Origin: Francisella philomiragia subsp. philomiragia ATCC 25015
GTDB lineage: Bacteria; Pseudomonadota; Gammaproteobacteria; Francisellales; Francisellaceae
Direction of reading: 5' to 3'
Assembly (NCBI RefSeq): GCF_000156715.1
Contig: NZ_DS999316.1
Location: 296,619 to 360,618 of the forward strand
DNA: 64,000 nt
Positions within the stretch are counted from its first letter, which is position 1, and the number at the start of each line of letters is the position of its first letter. Under the pieces are notes generated by a model, which saw only the letters and a list, made by a program, of their open reading frames with translations, was not told where the DNA came from and did no database searches. Of the stretch, positions 46,514 through 55,799 are shown in pieces. A program made the translations under genes and the position numbers.

Positions 46514-48886
46514 ATGAAATTTTCACATAATTGGTTAAATGAATATCTAGGTGATACTCAAAATAGCCAAAATTTGGCAGATACTTTAACTTTAGCTGGT
46601 TTAGAAGTAGACGCAATTGAACCAGTTGTCGCAGAGAAAGTCAGTGGTGTTGTGGTTGGTCAGATCAAAACTATCAATAAACATCCTGATGCCGATAAGC
46701 TTAATATTTGTACTGTAGATGTAGCTGAGGACGAACTCCTAACTATAGTTTGCGGTGCTAGTAATATATATGAAGGCATGAAAGCACCAGTTGCAAAAAT
46801 TGGAGCTGTTTTACCAGGTGATTTTAAAATCAAAAAATCAAAGCTAAGAGGACAAGAATCTTTTGGGATGATGTGTTCTGAAGAAGAGCTTGGCTTAGCT
46901 GAAAAAGCGGATGGCTTAATGGATCTACCTACAGATGCTCCAGTTGGTGTTGATATTAATAAATATCTAAATTTAAATGATAATATTATTGAAGTTGATC
47001 TAACTCCAAATAGAGCAGATTGCTTGAGTGTATACGGTATAGCTCGCGAGGTTTCTGCTCTTACAAAAACAGAACTTAAAGATTTGGAAATACTAGAGCC
47101 TAAAGTAATTATTACAGATACTAAAGATGTTAATATTACTGCGACAGATGCGTGTTATGCATATTATGGTTGTATTATCAAAAATGTAAATAATAATGTC
47201 CAAACTCCATTATGGATGGTTGAAAAACTAAGAAGAAGTGGTATTGGAAGTATTTCATTTTTTGTAGATGTTACGAATTATGTATTGTTACTAACTGGTC
47301 AGCCAATGCATGCTTTTGATTTAGATAAGCTAGATGGCAGTATAAATGTTCGCTATGCAGATAATAATGAACAACTAACTCTTTTAGATGAAACTCAAGT
47401 AAAGCTTCAGTCAGATACTCTAGTAATAGCAGATGATTCAAAAGCTCTAGCTATAGCTGGTGTAATGGGCGGTTTAGATTCATCAATAACTGATAGCACT
47501 ACTAGTATATTCTTAGAAAGTGCATTCTTTGTACCAGAAAAAATAGCTGGTAAAGCACGTAAATATAATCTACATACTGATTCATCACATAGATTTGAGC
47601 GTGGAGTTGATCCGCAACTAGCTAAAAAAGCGATGAAAATAGCTATCAAATTAATAAATGAAATAGCAGGTGGTGAAGTCGCTCCAATCCATGGAGCAGA
47701 GGATTTACAAAAGTTAAATAAACAAAATAAAATTACTCTTTCTATCAAAAAACTAAATCGTGTATTAGGTACTGATTTTGATATAGAATATGTAACAGAA
47801 GTTCTCAAAGCATTACACATGGATGTAGAAACAAGCTTTGATAGCAATTGTATAGAAGTATTACCTCCTTCATATCGTTTTGATATGGAAATACCTGAGG
47901 ATCTAATAGAGGAAGTTGCTCGTGTATATGGTTATTCAAAACTGCCAGAAACTATGCCTAAGTATGCAGCAACTAAGATAAATATTTCAGAAACAAAGCA
48001 ATCTTATGATGTTTTAAACTCTAGGTTAGTTGATAGAGGCTATCATGAAGCTATTAATTATAGCTTTATAGATCCTAAGTTTGATGATTTTTTCTTTGAG
48101 CAAAAGGGTATCGCTATTAGAAATCCAATTTCTCAAGATTTATCTGTAATGAGACAATCTTTGATACCTGGATTGATCAATTCATTTAAGGCAAACACAT
48201 CACGTCAACAAAATAGAATAAGAATATTTGAGAAGGGTGCTTGTTTCAAGTTAGAAAATAATCAAAGAGTTCAATTTGATAAAATAGCTGGCTTAGCGTA
48301 TGGAGAATTACTAAATCCAAACTGGTCTAGTACAAAAAAAGTAGATTTCTTTGATGTTAAAGCTGATATTGAGGCGCTTTGTGCCGACATTGCCGATCTG
48401 AACTTTGAAGTATGTGATGATGTTAATTGGCTACATCCTGGCCAATCAGCTTATATACTTGCTGGCAATAATAAGATTGGTGTTATTGGGGTAATTCATC
48501 CATCAGTTTTAAAAACTTTCCAAATCAAAGCAAAAGCTCCTATAGTATTTGAATTAGACTTGGATATTTTAGTTAACAAGAAAATACCTAGTTTTGAAAA
48601 AATTTCTAAATATCCATCAGTATCAAGAGATATATCATTCTTAGTTGATAAATCTGTACTTGCTGGAGATATTATCAAAGCTATAAGTGACCTTAATATA
48701 AGTATACTAAAAGATCTAAATATTTTTGATATCTACGAGTCTGAAGAAAATGCAAGAAAGAGTATAGCCTTAACTATGCTTTTCCAAGATAATGATAAAA
48801 CTTTAGATGATATAATTATAAACCAAGCTGTAGATTCTGCTTTATCTATTCTAAGAGATATGTTTGGTGCAGAACAAAGAGTTTAA
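46514..48886 (+). CDS. pheT: Phenylalanyl-tRNA synthetase beta subunit
   Basis: 790-aa partner of PheS. Domains in order: N-terminal B1, OB-fold tRNA-binding domain (VVGQIKTINKHPDADKLNICTVD, about 45-150), B3/B4 editing domain (DCLSVYGIAREVSALT and further), B5 domain (near 400-475), a catalytic-like core and the C-terminal anticodon-binding domain FDX-ACB (SFEKISKYPSVSRDISFLVD to the end). The length is typical. No ihfA gene follows, unlike E. coli. Confidence 0.98.
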   Translation: MKFSHNWLNEYLGDTQNSQNLADTLTLAGLEVDAIEPVVAEKVSGVVVGQIKTINKHPDADKLNICTVDVAEDELLTIVCGASNIYEGMKAPVAKIGAVLPGDFKIKKSKLRGQESFGMMCSEEELGLAEKADGLMDLPTDAPVGVDINKYLNLNDNIIEVDLTPNRADCLSVYGIAREVSALTKTELKDLEILEPKVIITDTKDVNITATDACYAYYGCIIKNVNNNVQTPLWMVEKLRRSGIGSISFFVDVTNYVLLLTGQPMHAFDLDKLDGSINVRYADNNEQLTLLDETQVKLQSDTLVIADDSKALAIAGVMGGLDSSITDSTTSIFLESAFFVPEKIAGKARKYNLHTDSSHRFERGVDPQLAKKAMKIAIKLINEIAGGEVAPIHGAEDLQKLNKQNKITLSIKKLNRVLGTDFDIEYVTEVLKALHMDVETSFDSNCIEVLPPSYRFDMEIPEDLIEEVARVYGYSKLPETMPKYAATKINISETKQSYDVLNSRLVDRGYHEAINYSFIDPKFDDFFFEQKGIAIRNPISQDLSVMRQSLIPGLINSFKANTSRQQNRIRIFEKGACFKLENNQRVQFDKIAGLAYGELLNPNWSSTKKVDFFDVKADIEALCADIADLNFEVCDDVNWLHPGQSAYILAGNNKIGVIGVIHPSVLKTFQIKAKAPIVFELDLDILVNKKIPSFEKISKYPSVSRDISFLVDKSVLAGDIIKAISDLNISILKDLNIFDIYESEENARKSIALTMLFQDNDKTLDDIIINQAVDSALSILRDMFGAEQRV

Positions 48887-48934
48887 TTTTATGATAGAAT
48901 GAAATAACATAGTCACACTCTAAGGGATGAGTAG

Positions 48935-49747
48935 ATGTTATTTCTAGCTGTTTGTTTTATCATTACAGGGATGATTGTTGGTATTCTTTCAGGGCTTTTT
49001 GGTCTTGGTGGTGGCTTAACAATAGTACCTTTGATGATGACTTTTATGACAATTTATGAACCTGCATATAGCTCTAATGCTATGCATGTTGCTATTGCAA
49101 CTTCTCTTTTTGTAATGATATTTACTTCTAGTATTACGACTTATTCTCATCATAAATCTAATAATATAATATGGGAAGTAGCTATTCCTCTGAAATTTGG
49201 AGTTATAATTGGTGCCATACTAGGAGCAATTTTTGCTAGTTTTTTACCAGGTAACATACTCAAGATATTTTTCATAATATTCCTTATATATACAATAGTT
49301 AAATGGGCTATCAAATCTTTTGCAAAAAAAAGTACTAATAACAATAATGCTAATAGACTAAACCCAAAAAAAATAATATCGGTCATTTATGGTGGCTTTA
49401 CTGGCGCAATAGCTGTACTTCTTGGTATAGGAGCTAGTGTAATGATAGTACCTTTTCTAAAACATAAAAACTTTACTATGGGTCAGGCTGCTGCTATAGC
49501 CGCTGCCGTAACACCATTTATTGCATTACTTGGCGCTAGTACCTATATAATCACAGGTTTATCTGAATCAGCATTGCCTAAGTTCTGTCTTGGATATGTA
49601 TATATCCCTGCGGCTATTGGTATGATATTTGGTTCGTTGCTGGGAGCTCCAATTGGTACTAGACTATCATCTGTAATACCGCATGTTGTTCAAAATACTA
49701 TATACTTTCTATTCTTAATCATAATATTTTTAGTAATGGTGAGCTAA
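48935..49747 (+). CDS. TauE/SafE-family membrane permease
   Basis: 270-aa inner-membrane protein with about eight segments. The opening FIITGMIVGILSGLFGLGGGLTIVPLM and the second half FTGAIAVLLGIGASVMIVPFL are the duplicated family motif (G-x-G-G-G). Members export sulfite, sulfonates or sulfoacetate, or act as unspecified anion permeases; the cargo here is unknown. It lies 48 bases after pheT and 22 before an outer-membrane protein gene in the same direction. Confidence 0.85.
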   Translation: MLFLAVCFIITGMIVGILSGLFGLGGGLTIVPLMMTFMTIYEPAYSSNAMHVAIATSLFVMIFTSSITTYSHHKSNNIIWEVAIPLKFGVIIGAILGAIFASFLPGNILKIFFIIFLIYTIVKWAIKSFAKKSTNNNNANRLNPKKIISVIYGGFTGAIAVLLGIGASVMIVPFLKHKNFTMGQAAAIAAAVTPFIALLGASTYIITGLSESALPKFCLGYVYIPAAIGMIFGSLLGAPIGTRLSSVIPHVVQNTIYFLFLIIIFLVMVS

Positions 49748-49769
49748 ATTTATTATTAATTTAAATTAG

Positions 49770-51137
49770 ATGTATAGAGTTGTAATATATTTTTTATTCG
49801 TAATTTTTTTTATATATGGCTATTCTGTCGATTTAAGCAGTTCTCAAGAAAACAACTATTCTTCAGATTTAACACAAACAGTTGATGATGTAACTATGCA
49901 GTATGGAGAGTCATTAAATAAAAATAAAATTAATCAGATAAAAACCTACACTTATGATGATTTGATAAATAGTCAATTAAATATATCTTATCTTAAATAT
50001 AAATCTTTTAATGGTTTTAGGGTTAATGAAATATTTTCACATGCAATGTTAAATCCACTTAAACGTACAGGGCATCCTCTATTTATGATGCAAGCTAGAA
50101 AAGATGGCCTACTAGAAGATGGATATATTTATACAGGTGGCAAAACGGCTTTTATTGATTGGAATAGGCTTCATGCAATACATAATCAGGGAGCAACTAA
50201 AGATTTTTCTTATTTTATAGATGGATATATAGCTTCTACATTATCTAAATGGATTAGCGCTTTTGGTAGTCTTACTGTATATAACGATGGAGCTGGAACG
50301 CATGTGATTCCTTATTCATGGTATGTAACAGTAGGAGATTTATCAGAGAGTAATATTTTTGGTTATGTAGCAAATGATGTAGTCATGTTTGGTAATTTTG
50401 ATATTGTATCAAATTATGTTTCTACTCTAACCCGTTTATATTTTATGCAATCAGGAGGTAATGCAAACCTATCATATGCAACAGACAGTATTCTTCTGAA
50501 TGCAGTTATACTTAACTCAAATACAAAAGGCTATTTTGGAACTACTAATGCTGATAGCAAAGGAGGTATTGGCTATACTTTAAATGCTAAATATACCTAT
50601 AAAATGTCGACCGAAGGAAATTATCAGTATTTTGGTATAGCCTATACAAATTCTTCGGGATTCAATTCAACCACTAATGGTAGAGTAGGGGTATTTGATG
50701 CTCATTACGTTGCGGCAATATCTGATTTTAATTTTTTCGTTGAAGGAGCTGTTACAGATAAAGGTGTTAGTGGAGTTAACTATTCCTCAGCAATTAGCTC
50801 AAATAAAATTTCAGGAGTTCCTTTCTTTGGATCAATTAGACCAGATTCTCAGTATATTTATGATAATTTTTTAAACTCTGGTGGTGTGGTTGGATCATGG
50901 TCAATACAAGGTAGTTATACTTGGAACTTATTTGAGAAAAGTTTTATAACATATTTAGATTATTCTCAACTTTATCAAAATATAAATAATAATGCTCTTC
51001 AGTATGGTGGAGGATTTCGTTATAACTTATTATATAGTTCATGGCTTGGCTTAGATTATACAAGTATTGCAACTAAAAGTACCAAGTATAAAAGCTCACA
51101 AAATTATTTGTCTATTAGTTATGTGATTTATGTGTAA
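49770..51137 (+). CDS. Predicted outer-membrane beta-barrel protein, Francisella type
   Basis: 455 aa. The N-terminal signal segment is YRVVIYFLFVIFFIYGYSV. The body from about residue 110 alternates polar and aromatic residues in short strands (YFGIAYTNSSGF, FNFFVEGAVTD, GSWSIQGSYTWNLF) and ends with a barrel-like strand YLSISYVIYV, though the last residue is Val and not Phe. It resembles Francisella proteins that I recall as DUF3573; that name is uncertain. A porin-like role is inferred only. The 22-base gap suggests co-expression with the TauE/SafE permease. Confidence 0.68.
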   Translation: MYRVVIYFLFVIFFIYGYSVDLSSSQENNYSSDLTQTVDDVTMQYGESLNKNKINQIKTYTYDDLINSQLNISYLKYKSFNGFRVNEIFSHAMLNPLKRTGHPLFMMQARKDGLLEDGYIYTGGKTAFIDWNRLHAIHNQGATKDFSYFIDGYIASTLSKWISAFGSLTVYNDGAGTHVIPYSWYVTVGDLSESNIFGYVANDVVMFGNFDIVSNYVSTLTRLYFMQSGGNANLSYATDSILLNAVILNSNTKGYFGTTNADSKGGIGYTLNAKYTYKMSTEGNYQYFGIAYTNSSGFNSTTNGRVGVFDAHYVAAISDFNFFVEGAVTDKGVSGVNYSSAISSNKISGVPFFGSIRPDSQYIYDNFLNSGGVVGSWSIQGSYTWNLFEKSFITYLDYSQLYQNINNNALQYGGGFRYNLLYSSWLGLDYTSIATKSTKYKSSQNYLSISYVIYV

Positions 51138-51143
51138 TATATT

Positions 51144-52013
51144 TTAGCCTTTCAAAATTAAATTCTTTTGTATTCCTAAGCCCTCTATTTCTAATTCAAG
51201 TACATCATTTTCTTGTAAATAACTAGTTTCTAATCCAAGAATTTCATTTTCAAGCTGAACTCCCTGAGGAGTTCCTGTTAAAATAACATCTCCAGCTTCT
51301 AAGGTAAAATACTCACTTAATTTAGCTATTAATGTTGGGATTTTAAAAATCATTGTTTTAGTTGAACCATTTTGCATGATTTGATTATTTACTTTAGTTT
51401 TTATGTAAAGATTATCTGGGTTAATCTCATCTTTGCTAACGAGATAAGGTCCTAGTGGACAGAAAGAGTCACAGCTTTTACCCATATTATATTGCCCAGG
51501 TTGTTGAAATTGTAGTCCTCTTTCAGAAGCATCATTAGCTATACAATATCCAAATATGTATTCATAGGCATCAGATACTTTGATATTCTTCGCAGGTTTA
51601 CTAATAATAACAGCAAGTTCGTTTTCATAATCTAGTTTATTACAATTTTTGGGGATATATATAGGATCGTAAGGTCCTGTGATACTACTTGAAGGTTTCT
51701 GAAAAAATATAAAATTAGTTGGTTTAATTTTAGGTCCACTAAGAAAATTGACTCGCTCTAAATGATCTAAATAATTCATTCCTATAGCGACTATTTTTCC
51801 AGGGTTATTAATGCAGCTAGTTATATTATTTTCGTTTATATTTTTTGTTAATACAGATAAAGTATTTATATCAATATTGCTTATTATAGAGGTAAGTTTG
51901 ACAATATTTTGCGGTGAAATATCTGATACGAAATCTTTAATATTGTATAAAATGTCTTTTGATAAGATACATGGATAAATATCATTATTATACTTATAAT
52001 GTAGAAACTTCAT
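51144..52013 (-). CDS. Fumarylacetoacetate hydrolase family protein, long form
   Basis: 289-aa enzyme with an N-terminal helper domain (1-65) and the FAH catalytic domain. Motifs are VAIGMNYLDHLERV, FIFFQKPSSSITGP, LDYENELAVIISKPA (metal-binding Glu residues), YIFGYCIANDASERGLQ and DVILTGTPQGVQ. The family splits or decarboxylates beta-keto acids such as 2-keto-4-pentenoate hydratase-type substrates or acylpyruvates. The true substrate is not readable. It is convergent with the outer-membrane protein gene and sits downstream of zur. Confidence 0.86.
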   Translation of the reverse strand: MKFLHYKYNNDIYPCILSKDILYNIKDFVSDISPQNIVKLTSIISNIDINTLSVLTKNINENNITSCINNPGKIVAIGMNYLDHLERVNFLSGPKIKPTNFIFFQKPSSSITGPYDPIYIPKNCNKLDYENELAVIISKPAKNIKVSDAYEYIFGYCIANDASERGLQFQQPGQYNMGKSCDSFCPLGPYLVSKDEINPDNLYIKTKVNNQIMQNGSTKTMIFKIPTLIAKLSEYFTLEAGDVILTGTPQGVQLENEILGLETSYLQENDVLELEIEGLGIQKNLILKG

Positions 52014-52109
52014 GATAATTCCTTTTTTTTGTTAAAATTTTAGATGTATCAATAATCTTGGAGCAAGTTGAAATTATAGTTAATTTAGTGCTATAAAACT
52101 AATATTACA

Positions 52110-52538
52110 CTAACTTTTATTGAGACATTTATCGCATAATCCTCTTAACTCAAGATTCCAACTTTCAATTTGATAAGGTGTAAGTTTTTGAAACTCTTTA
52201 AAAATATCTAGATTACAAAAATGTGATTCATCAACAAAACCACAATTTTGGCAAACAAATACTTCAAAGCCTTGATGCTTGTGATTTTCTTTACATTTTA
52301 CATAACAATTTTGACTTTCTATCCTATGGATAAAACCATGTTTTAACCAAAAATCTATTGCTCTATATACAGTAGGGGGATTTGTTTGTTTTTTTGCTGA
52401 AAGAATCTCTAAAATATCATAAGCACTTAGGGGAGTGTCTTGATTATAAATAGTTTGGAGCACTTGTTCTCGAGGTTTAGTAAATCTGTATTTATTCTTT
52501 TCACAGAAATTTTTAGCTTTTTGTATACTTTTACTCAT
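52110..52538 (-). CDS. zur: Fur-family regulator, probable zinc uptake repressor Zur
   Basis: 142-aa winged-helix metalloregulator. The DNA-binding half has FTKPREQVLQTIYNQDTPLSAYDILEIL and NPPTVYRAIDFWLKHGFIHRI. The metal-binding half has structural zinc cysteines in VCQNCGFVDESHFC and LRGLCDKCL. The pattern and the divergent COG0523 GTPase plus ZIP transporter point to Zur over Fur. Zinc-loaded Zur would repress the divergent genes. A Zur-like palindrome lies at 52606-52620, 68 bases upstream of this start, so autoregulation is possible. Confidence 0.84.
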   Translation of the reverse strand: MSKSIQKAKNFCEKNKYRFTKPREQVLQTIYNQDTPLSAYDILEILSAKKQTNPPTVYRAIDFWLKHGFIHRIESQNCYVKCKENHKHQGFEVFVCQNCGFVDESHFCNLDIFKEFQKLTPYQIESWNLELRGLCDKCLNKS

Positions 52539-52605
52539 TAATAGAAGTCAAACTTTGATTAATTTACTCGACAAAGTATAACTCATTTCTTATTATTTAA
52601 TAAAC

Positions 52606-52620
52606 TGTTATATTGTAACA
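52606..52620. promoter_or_regulatory. Candidate Zur box
   Basis: TGTTA-TATTG-TAACA, matching the gammaproteobacterial Zur core TGTTATAATATAACA as I recall it at 13 of 15 positions, with intact TGTTA/TAACA arms. It overlaps the candidate -35 of the divergent cobW-like gene, a position expected for repression. Confidence 0.58.
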
Positions 52621-52641
52621 TATTGTGTGTTTATGTATTAT
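52613..52641 (+). promoter_or_regulatory. Candidate promoter of the zinc GTPase-ZIP operon
   Basis: TTGTAA (52613-52618) and TATTAT (52636-52641) are spaced 17 bases, about 33 bases before the start codon. The -35 is embedded in the Zur-like palindrome. Confidence 0.45.
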
Positions 52642-52674
52642 ATCAATCAAAATTGAACTACAAGAAAACTCTAT

Positions 52675-53892
52675 ATGAAAAAATTACCTGTTACAGTTTT
52701 ATCTGGCTTTCTAGGGGCCGGTAAGACTACTTTATTAAGTAATATTCTCAATAATAGTAATGGTTTAAAAACTGCTATGATTGTTAATGACATGAATGAA
52801 ATAAATATTGATGCTGAGCTAATCAAAAATCATGATTCACATATTTCAAAAACTGAAGCAAAGATGGTTGAGCTTAGTAATGGCTGTATTTGCTGTACAC
52901 TACGTGAAGATTTGTTAGTAGAAGTAGAGCAGTTAGCAAAATCACAAAAATATGATTATTTAATTATTGAAAGTACTGGTATCTCAGAACCATTACCTGT
53001 TGCGACAACTTTTGAGTTTAGAGATGAAGAGGGCAAGAGTCTTGCAGATGTTGCTTATATAGACACAATGGTTACGGTAGTCGATAGTGTTAATTTTATG
53101 AGTCATTATAGCTCTTGTGAATATCTAAAAAATACTGATGAAAGCTTAGGGGAAGAAGATGACCGAGCAATAGTTGATCTTATGGTCGAGCAAATAGAGT
53201 TTGCTAATGTCATAATATTAAACAAAATTGATGAATGCTCGACGGCAGAAAAAGAGACTGTCAAATCTATAGTCAAAGGTCTAAATGTTGATGCTGAAAT
53301 AATCGAAACAAGTTTTTCAAAAGTTGATATAAATAAGGTAGTAAATACCAAAAAATTTAACTTAGAAGAGGCTGAGAATCATCCGTTGTGGAGCAAAGAG
53401 ATTTATAATTTCAAAGAGCATGTACCAGAAACTGAAGAATATGGTATTAGATCTTTTGTTTATAACTCAATAAATCCTTTTGATCCTGTTAAGATAATGA
53501 ATTTTTTTGATAATGTTGACTGGCCAGGAGTAGTCAGAGCAAAAGGCTTTTTCTGGTTAGCTACTAGACCTGATTATGTTGGAGAAGTTTCTCAAGCAGG
53601 TGCATTAGTTAGACATCAAGGTATGGGTATGTGGTGGGCTAGCATGGACAAAGAGCAATGGCCAAATACTCCAGAATTTCAACAGATGCTAAAAGATAGA
53701 TGGAATGATATCAGTGGTGATAGAAGACAAGAGATAGTCTTTATTGGCTTAAAAGACGAAATGGATGATGATCAAATCAAAGCAGCTTTGGATCAATGCT
53801 TAATAAATGACTATTGGGATAATCCAGAAAAATACACTAATTTAGCAGATCCATTTCCTAGTTGGTTTGAATCAGATGATGAAGAGGTATAA
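52675..53892 (+). CDS. COG0523/CobW-family GTPase, probable zinc metallochaperone (ZigA/YciC type)
   Basis: 405-aa G3E-family GTPase. Walker A is GFLGAGKTTLL (11-21). The metal-binding CxCC motif is Cys71-Ile-Cys73-Cys74 in NGCICCTLRE. Switch/Walker B is IIESTGISEP, and the guanine motif is NKID. A CobW C-terminal domain runs from about 260 to 405. It is divergent from zur and 3 bases before a ZIP transporter gene, so a role in allocating scarce zinc is well supported by context. A cobalamin role is unlikely because no cob genes are near. Confidence 0.87.
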   Translation: MKKLPVTVLSGFLGAGKTTLLSNILNNSNGLKTAMIVNDMNEINIDAELIKNHDSHISKTEAKMVELSNGCICCTLREDLLVEVEQLAKSQKYDYLIIESTGISEPLPVATTFEFRDEEGKSLADVAYIDTMVTVVDSVNFMSHYSSCEYLKNTDESLGEEDDRAIVDLMVEQIEFANVIILNKIDECSTAEKETVKSIVKGLNVDAEIIETSFSKVDINKVVNTKKFNLEEAENHPLWSKEIYNFKEHVPETEEYGIRSFVYNSINPFDPVKIMNFFDNVDWPGVVRAKGFFWLATRPDYVGEVSQAGALVRHQGMGMWWASMDKEQWPNTPEFQQMLKDRWNDISGDRRQEIVFIGLKDEMDDDQIKAALDQCLINDYWDNPEKYTNLADPFPSWFESDDEEV

Positions 53893-53895
53893 AAA

Positions 53896-54642
53896 ATGAG
53901 TAGTTTTCAATTAACAGTCTTATTGGTTATTTTAGTAGTTACAGCTATCTCTGGTATTTATCCATTTGTTAAAAAAGCCAATAATCAGGACGGATTTCAT
54001 TTCCCAGTAGGAGAAGCTCTAGCAAGTGGAGTATTTTTAGGGGCTGGACTAATTCATATGCTGGGTGATTCAGCTGGAGATTTTTCAGAACTAAATATAG
54101 ATTATCCATTTCCATTTTTGATAGCAGGGATAACTATTTTACTCTTTTTGTTGTTAGAACATATCGGTGGAGCATTATCAAAGAGCAATAAAGGCAACTT
54201 ATCTTTTATGGCTATAATGGCAACAATAATGCTATCTATACATAGTTTTTTTGAAGGTGCTGCTTTAGGTCTATCTGAAGAGTTAAGTGTAGCACTTGTG
54301 ATATTCTTAGCAATTATTGCACATAAATGGGCAGCAAGTTTTGCTTTAGCTATAAGTATTAATAAGACAAGCCTAAGATTTTTAGCAAGGCTAATCCTAT
54401 TTATAATATTTGTTTTTATGACACCATTAGGAATATTATTTGGACAGGCTGCACATAACTACGTTTCAAATCCATTTGTTGAGCCTACATTTACTGCTAT
54501 AGCAGCAGGTACTTTTATATATATGGGAACTCTACATGGTTTAGATAGATCTGTACTTATTAAAGACTGTTGTAATACAAAGCAATATAGTTTTGTAATT
54601 ATTGGCTTTTCAATTATGGCAATAGTCGCTATTTGGACTTAG
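53896..54642 (+). CDS. ZIP-family metal (zinc) transporter
   Basis: 248-aa membrane protein with eight predicted segments. Metal-site motifs of ZIP transporters are in segment 4, HSFFEGAALGL, and segment 5, HKWAASFALAIS. The early GVFLGAGLIHMLGDSAGDF carries another conserved histidine. It starts 3 bases after the GTPase stop, so the two are co-translated. With Zur upstream, high-affinity zinc uptake is the likely job; iron or manganese remain possible. Confidence 0.9.
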   Translation: MSSFQLTVLLVILVVTAISGIYPFVKKANNQDGFHFPVGEALASGVFLGAGLIHMLGDSAGDFSELNIDYPFPFLIAGITILLFLLLEHIGGALSKSNKGNLSFMAIMATIMLSIHSFFEGAALGLSEELSVALVIFLAIIAHKWAASFALAISINKTSLRFLARLILFIIFVFMTPLGILFGQAAHNYVSNPFVEPTFTAIAAGTFIYMGTLHGLDRSVLIKDCCNTKQYSFVIIGFSIMAIVAIWT

Positions 54643-54663
54643 AAATTAACAATAATTTAGACT

Positions 54664-55650
54664 CTAATTACCGCTATAATATTTATTATCTTTGAAATTC
54701 TTACAATAATTAATTGTACCATGCTCTAATATTCCTGATTTAATTCTATCATAGCAACTTTGAGTAGGAGCAGTAACAGTCATCAACATACAGTTGCTAG
54801 GATTATCATAGTTATTAGGTACTATATTACTTTGGAATAGCTGATTTGGGAATTTGACTTTTAAACCACTATGAGAGCCGTACCAATCAGTCATTTGATC
54901 ACCAATAGACATCAGCCAATATACATTTCTTTGCTCTGATAGGGCTTGTCTAAATGAATCTTTATAAGCGACTTTATCATTTGCACTTGATGCACAAAGA
55001 CTATTTTCAATTGAACCTGACAAAAACACATATTTATTAATCTGATTATCTGTAAGATTGAGATTATTTTTTAGCCATTTTGCAGTAGTAGTTGCTGAGG
55101 CACTATTACAATACCTAGCAGTTATAAAATAGCAATTAACACCATCTTTAAAACATTGATTTTTGACAAAGTCAGTAATATATGGAGTTGGTTTGGTACC
55201 TTTGCTATCGTAATCATCATTAAAAGAAGTTAACTCAAGAGTGTTATCAATATCGAACATAATAGCAGGGTGTTTACCACTTTTCTCTATAGCTTTAATA
55301 AAGCCAATATTTTTAAATTCGTACATTAGATTATTTAGACTATCTACTAATTTTTTTGCTGTTTGGGCATATTGAGAGTTATCTGTATAATCATAACCTG
55401 TTTTGCTATCCATATACTTAAATACATCTGAGTTTTTGGTAATATTTGTAGTACATTGTTTAGCATTTTCTGGTAGTTTAAAAGTATCACCATATTGTTC
55501 ATCAAAAGCAGCTTCAAGCTGAGTTACTTTGTTATAAAGTTCTAATGGATCAACATTGCTTTTGTCATCATTATTTGAACATGATGTCAATATTGTTATG
55601 CCTAATCCTAGTATTAACAATGCTTTCGATGTGGCTTTAAGTTTTTGCAT
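54664..55650 (-). CDS. HAD-family acid phosphatase lipoprotein (class B/IIIB-like)
   Basis: 328-aa predicted lipoprotein (lipobox ILTSC near residue 24). The HAD motif I is FDIDNTLELTSF (DxD nucleophile), motif II is YFITARYC, and motif IV is SIGDQMTDWYGS, the DDDD-type arrangement of plant/bacterial acid phosphatases. It should remove phosphate from organic phosphomonoesters in the periplasm. Francisella encodes several acid phosphatases (AcpA/B/C, Hap); which one this is cannot be settled here. It is convergent with the ZIP gene. The 149 bases to the next gene hold nothing recognisable. Confidence 0.84.
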   Translation of the reverse strand: MQKLKATSKALLILGLGITILTSCSNNDDKSNVDPLELYNKVTQLEAAFDEQYGDTFKLPENAKQCTTNITKNSDVFKYMDSKTGYDYTDNSQYAQTAKKLVDSLNNLMYEFKNIGFIKAIEKSGKHPAIMFDIDNTLELTSFNDDYDSKGTKPTPYITDFVKNQCFKDGVNCYFITARYCNSASATTTAKWLKNNLNLTDNQINKYVFLSGSIENSLCASSANDKVAYKDSFRQALSEQRNVYWLMSIGDQMTDWYGSHSGLKVKFPNQLFQSNIVPNNYDNPSNCMLMTVTAPTQSCYDRIKSGILEHGTINYCKNFKDNKYYSGN

Positions 55651-55799
55651 AATAGTATATCTCCTTGGTTTAACTAAAATAAATCAAAAACAAGGACATA
55701 ATAATTTACAAATTCAAGAGATTAACCAGCTTTTATCAAATAAAAAAATATCAACAAAAGTCTATTTAAAAGATAGTAAATAAGTGTTACGATTTAGGG

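Noticed and set aside
52050-52105. TTAGTG and CACTAA repeats downstream of zur
   Set aside because: The arms are only six bases with a spacer of about 17 and no T-run; too weak to call a terminator or operator.
55651-55799. Plus-strand open stretch between the acid phosphatase and cls genes that could look like a gene remnant
   Set aside because: It has no start codon or ribosome binding site of its own outside the phosphatase gene and no recognisable similarity, so it is best treated as non-coding.
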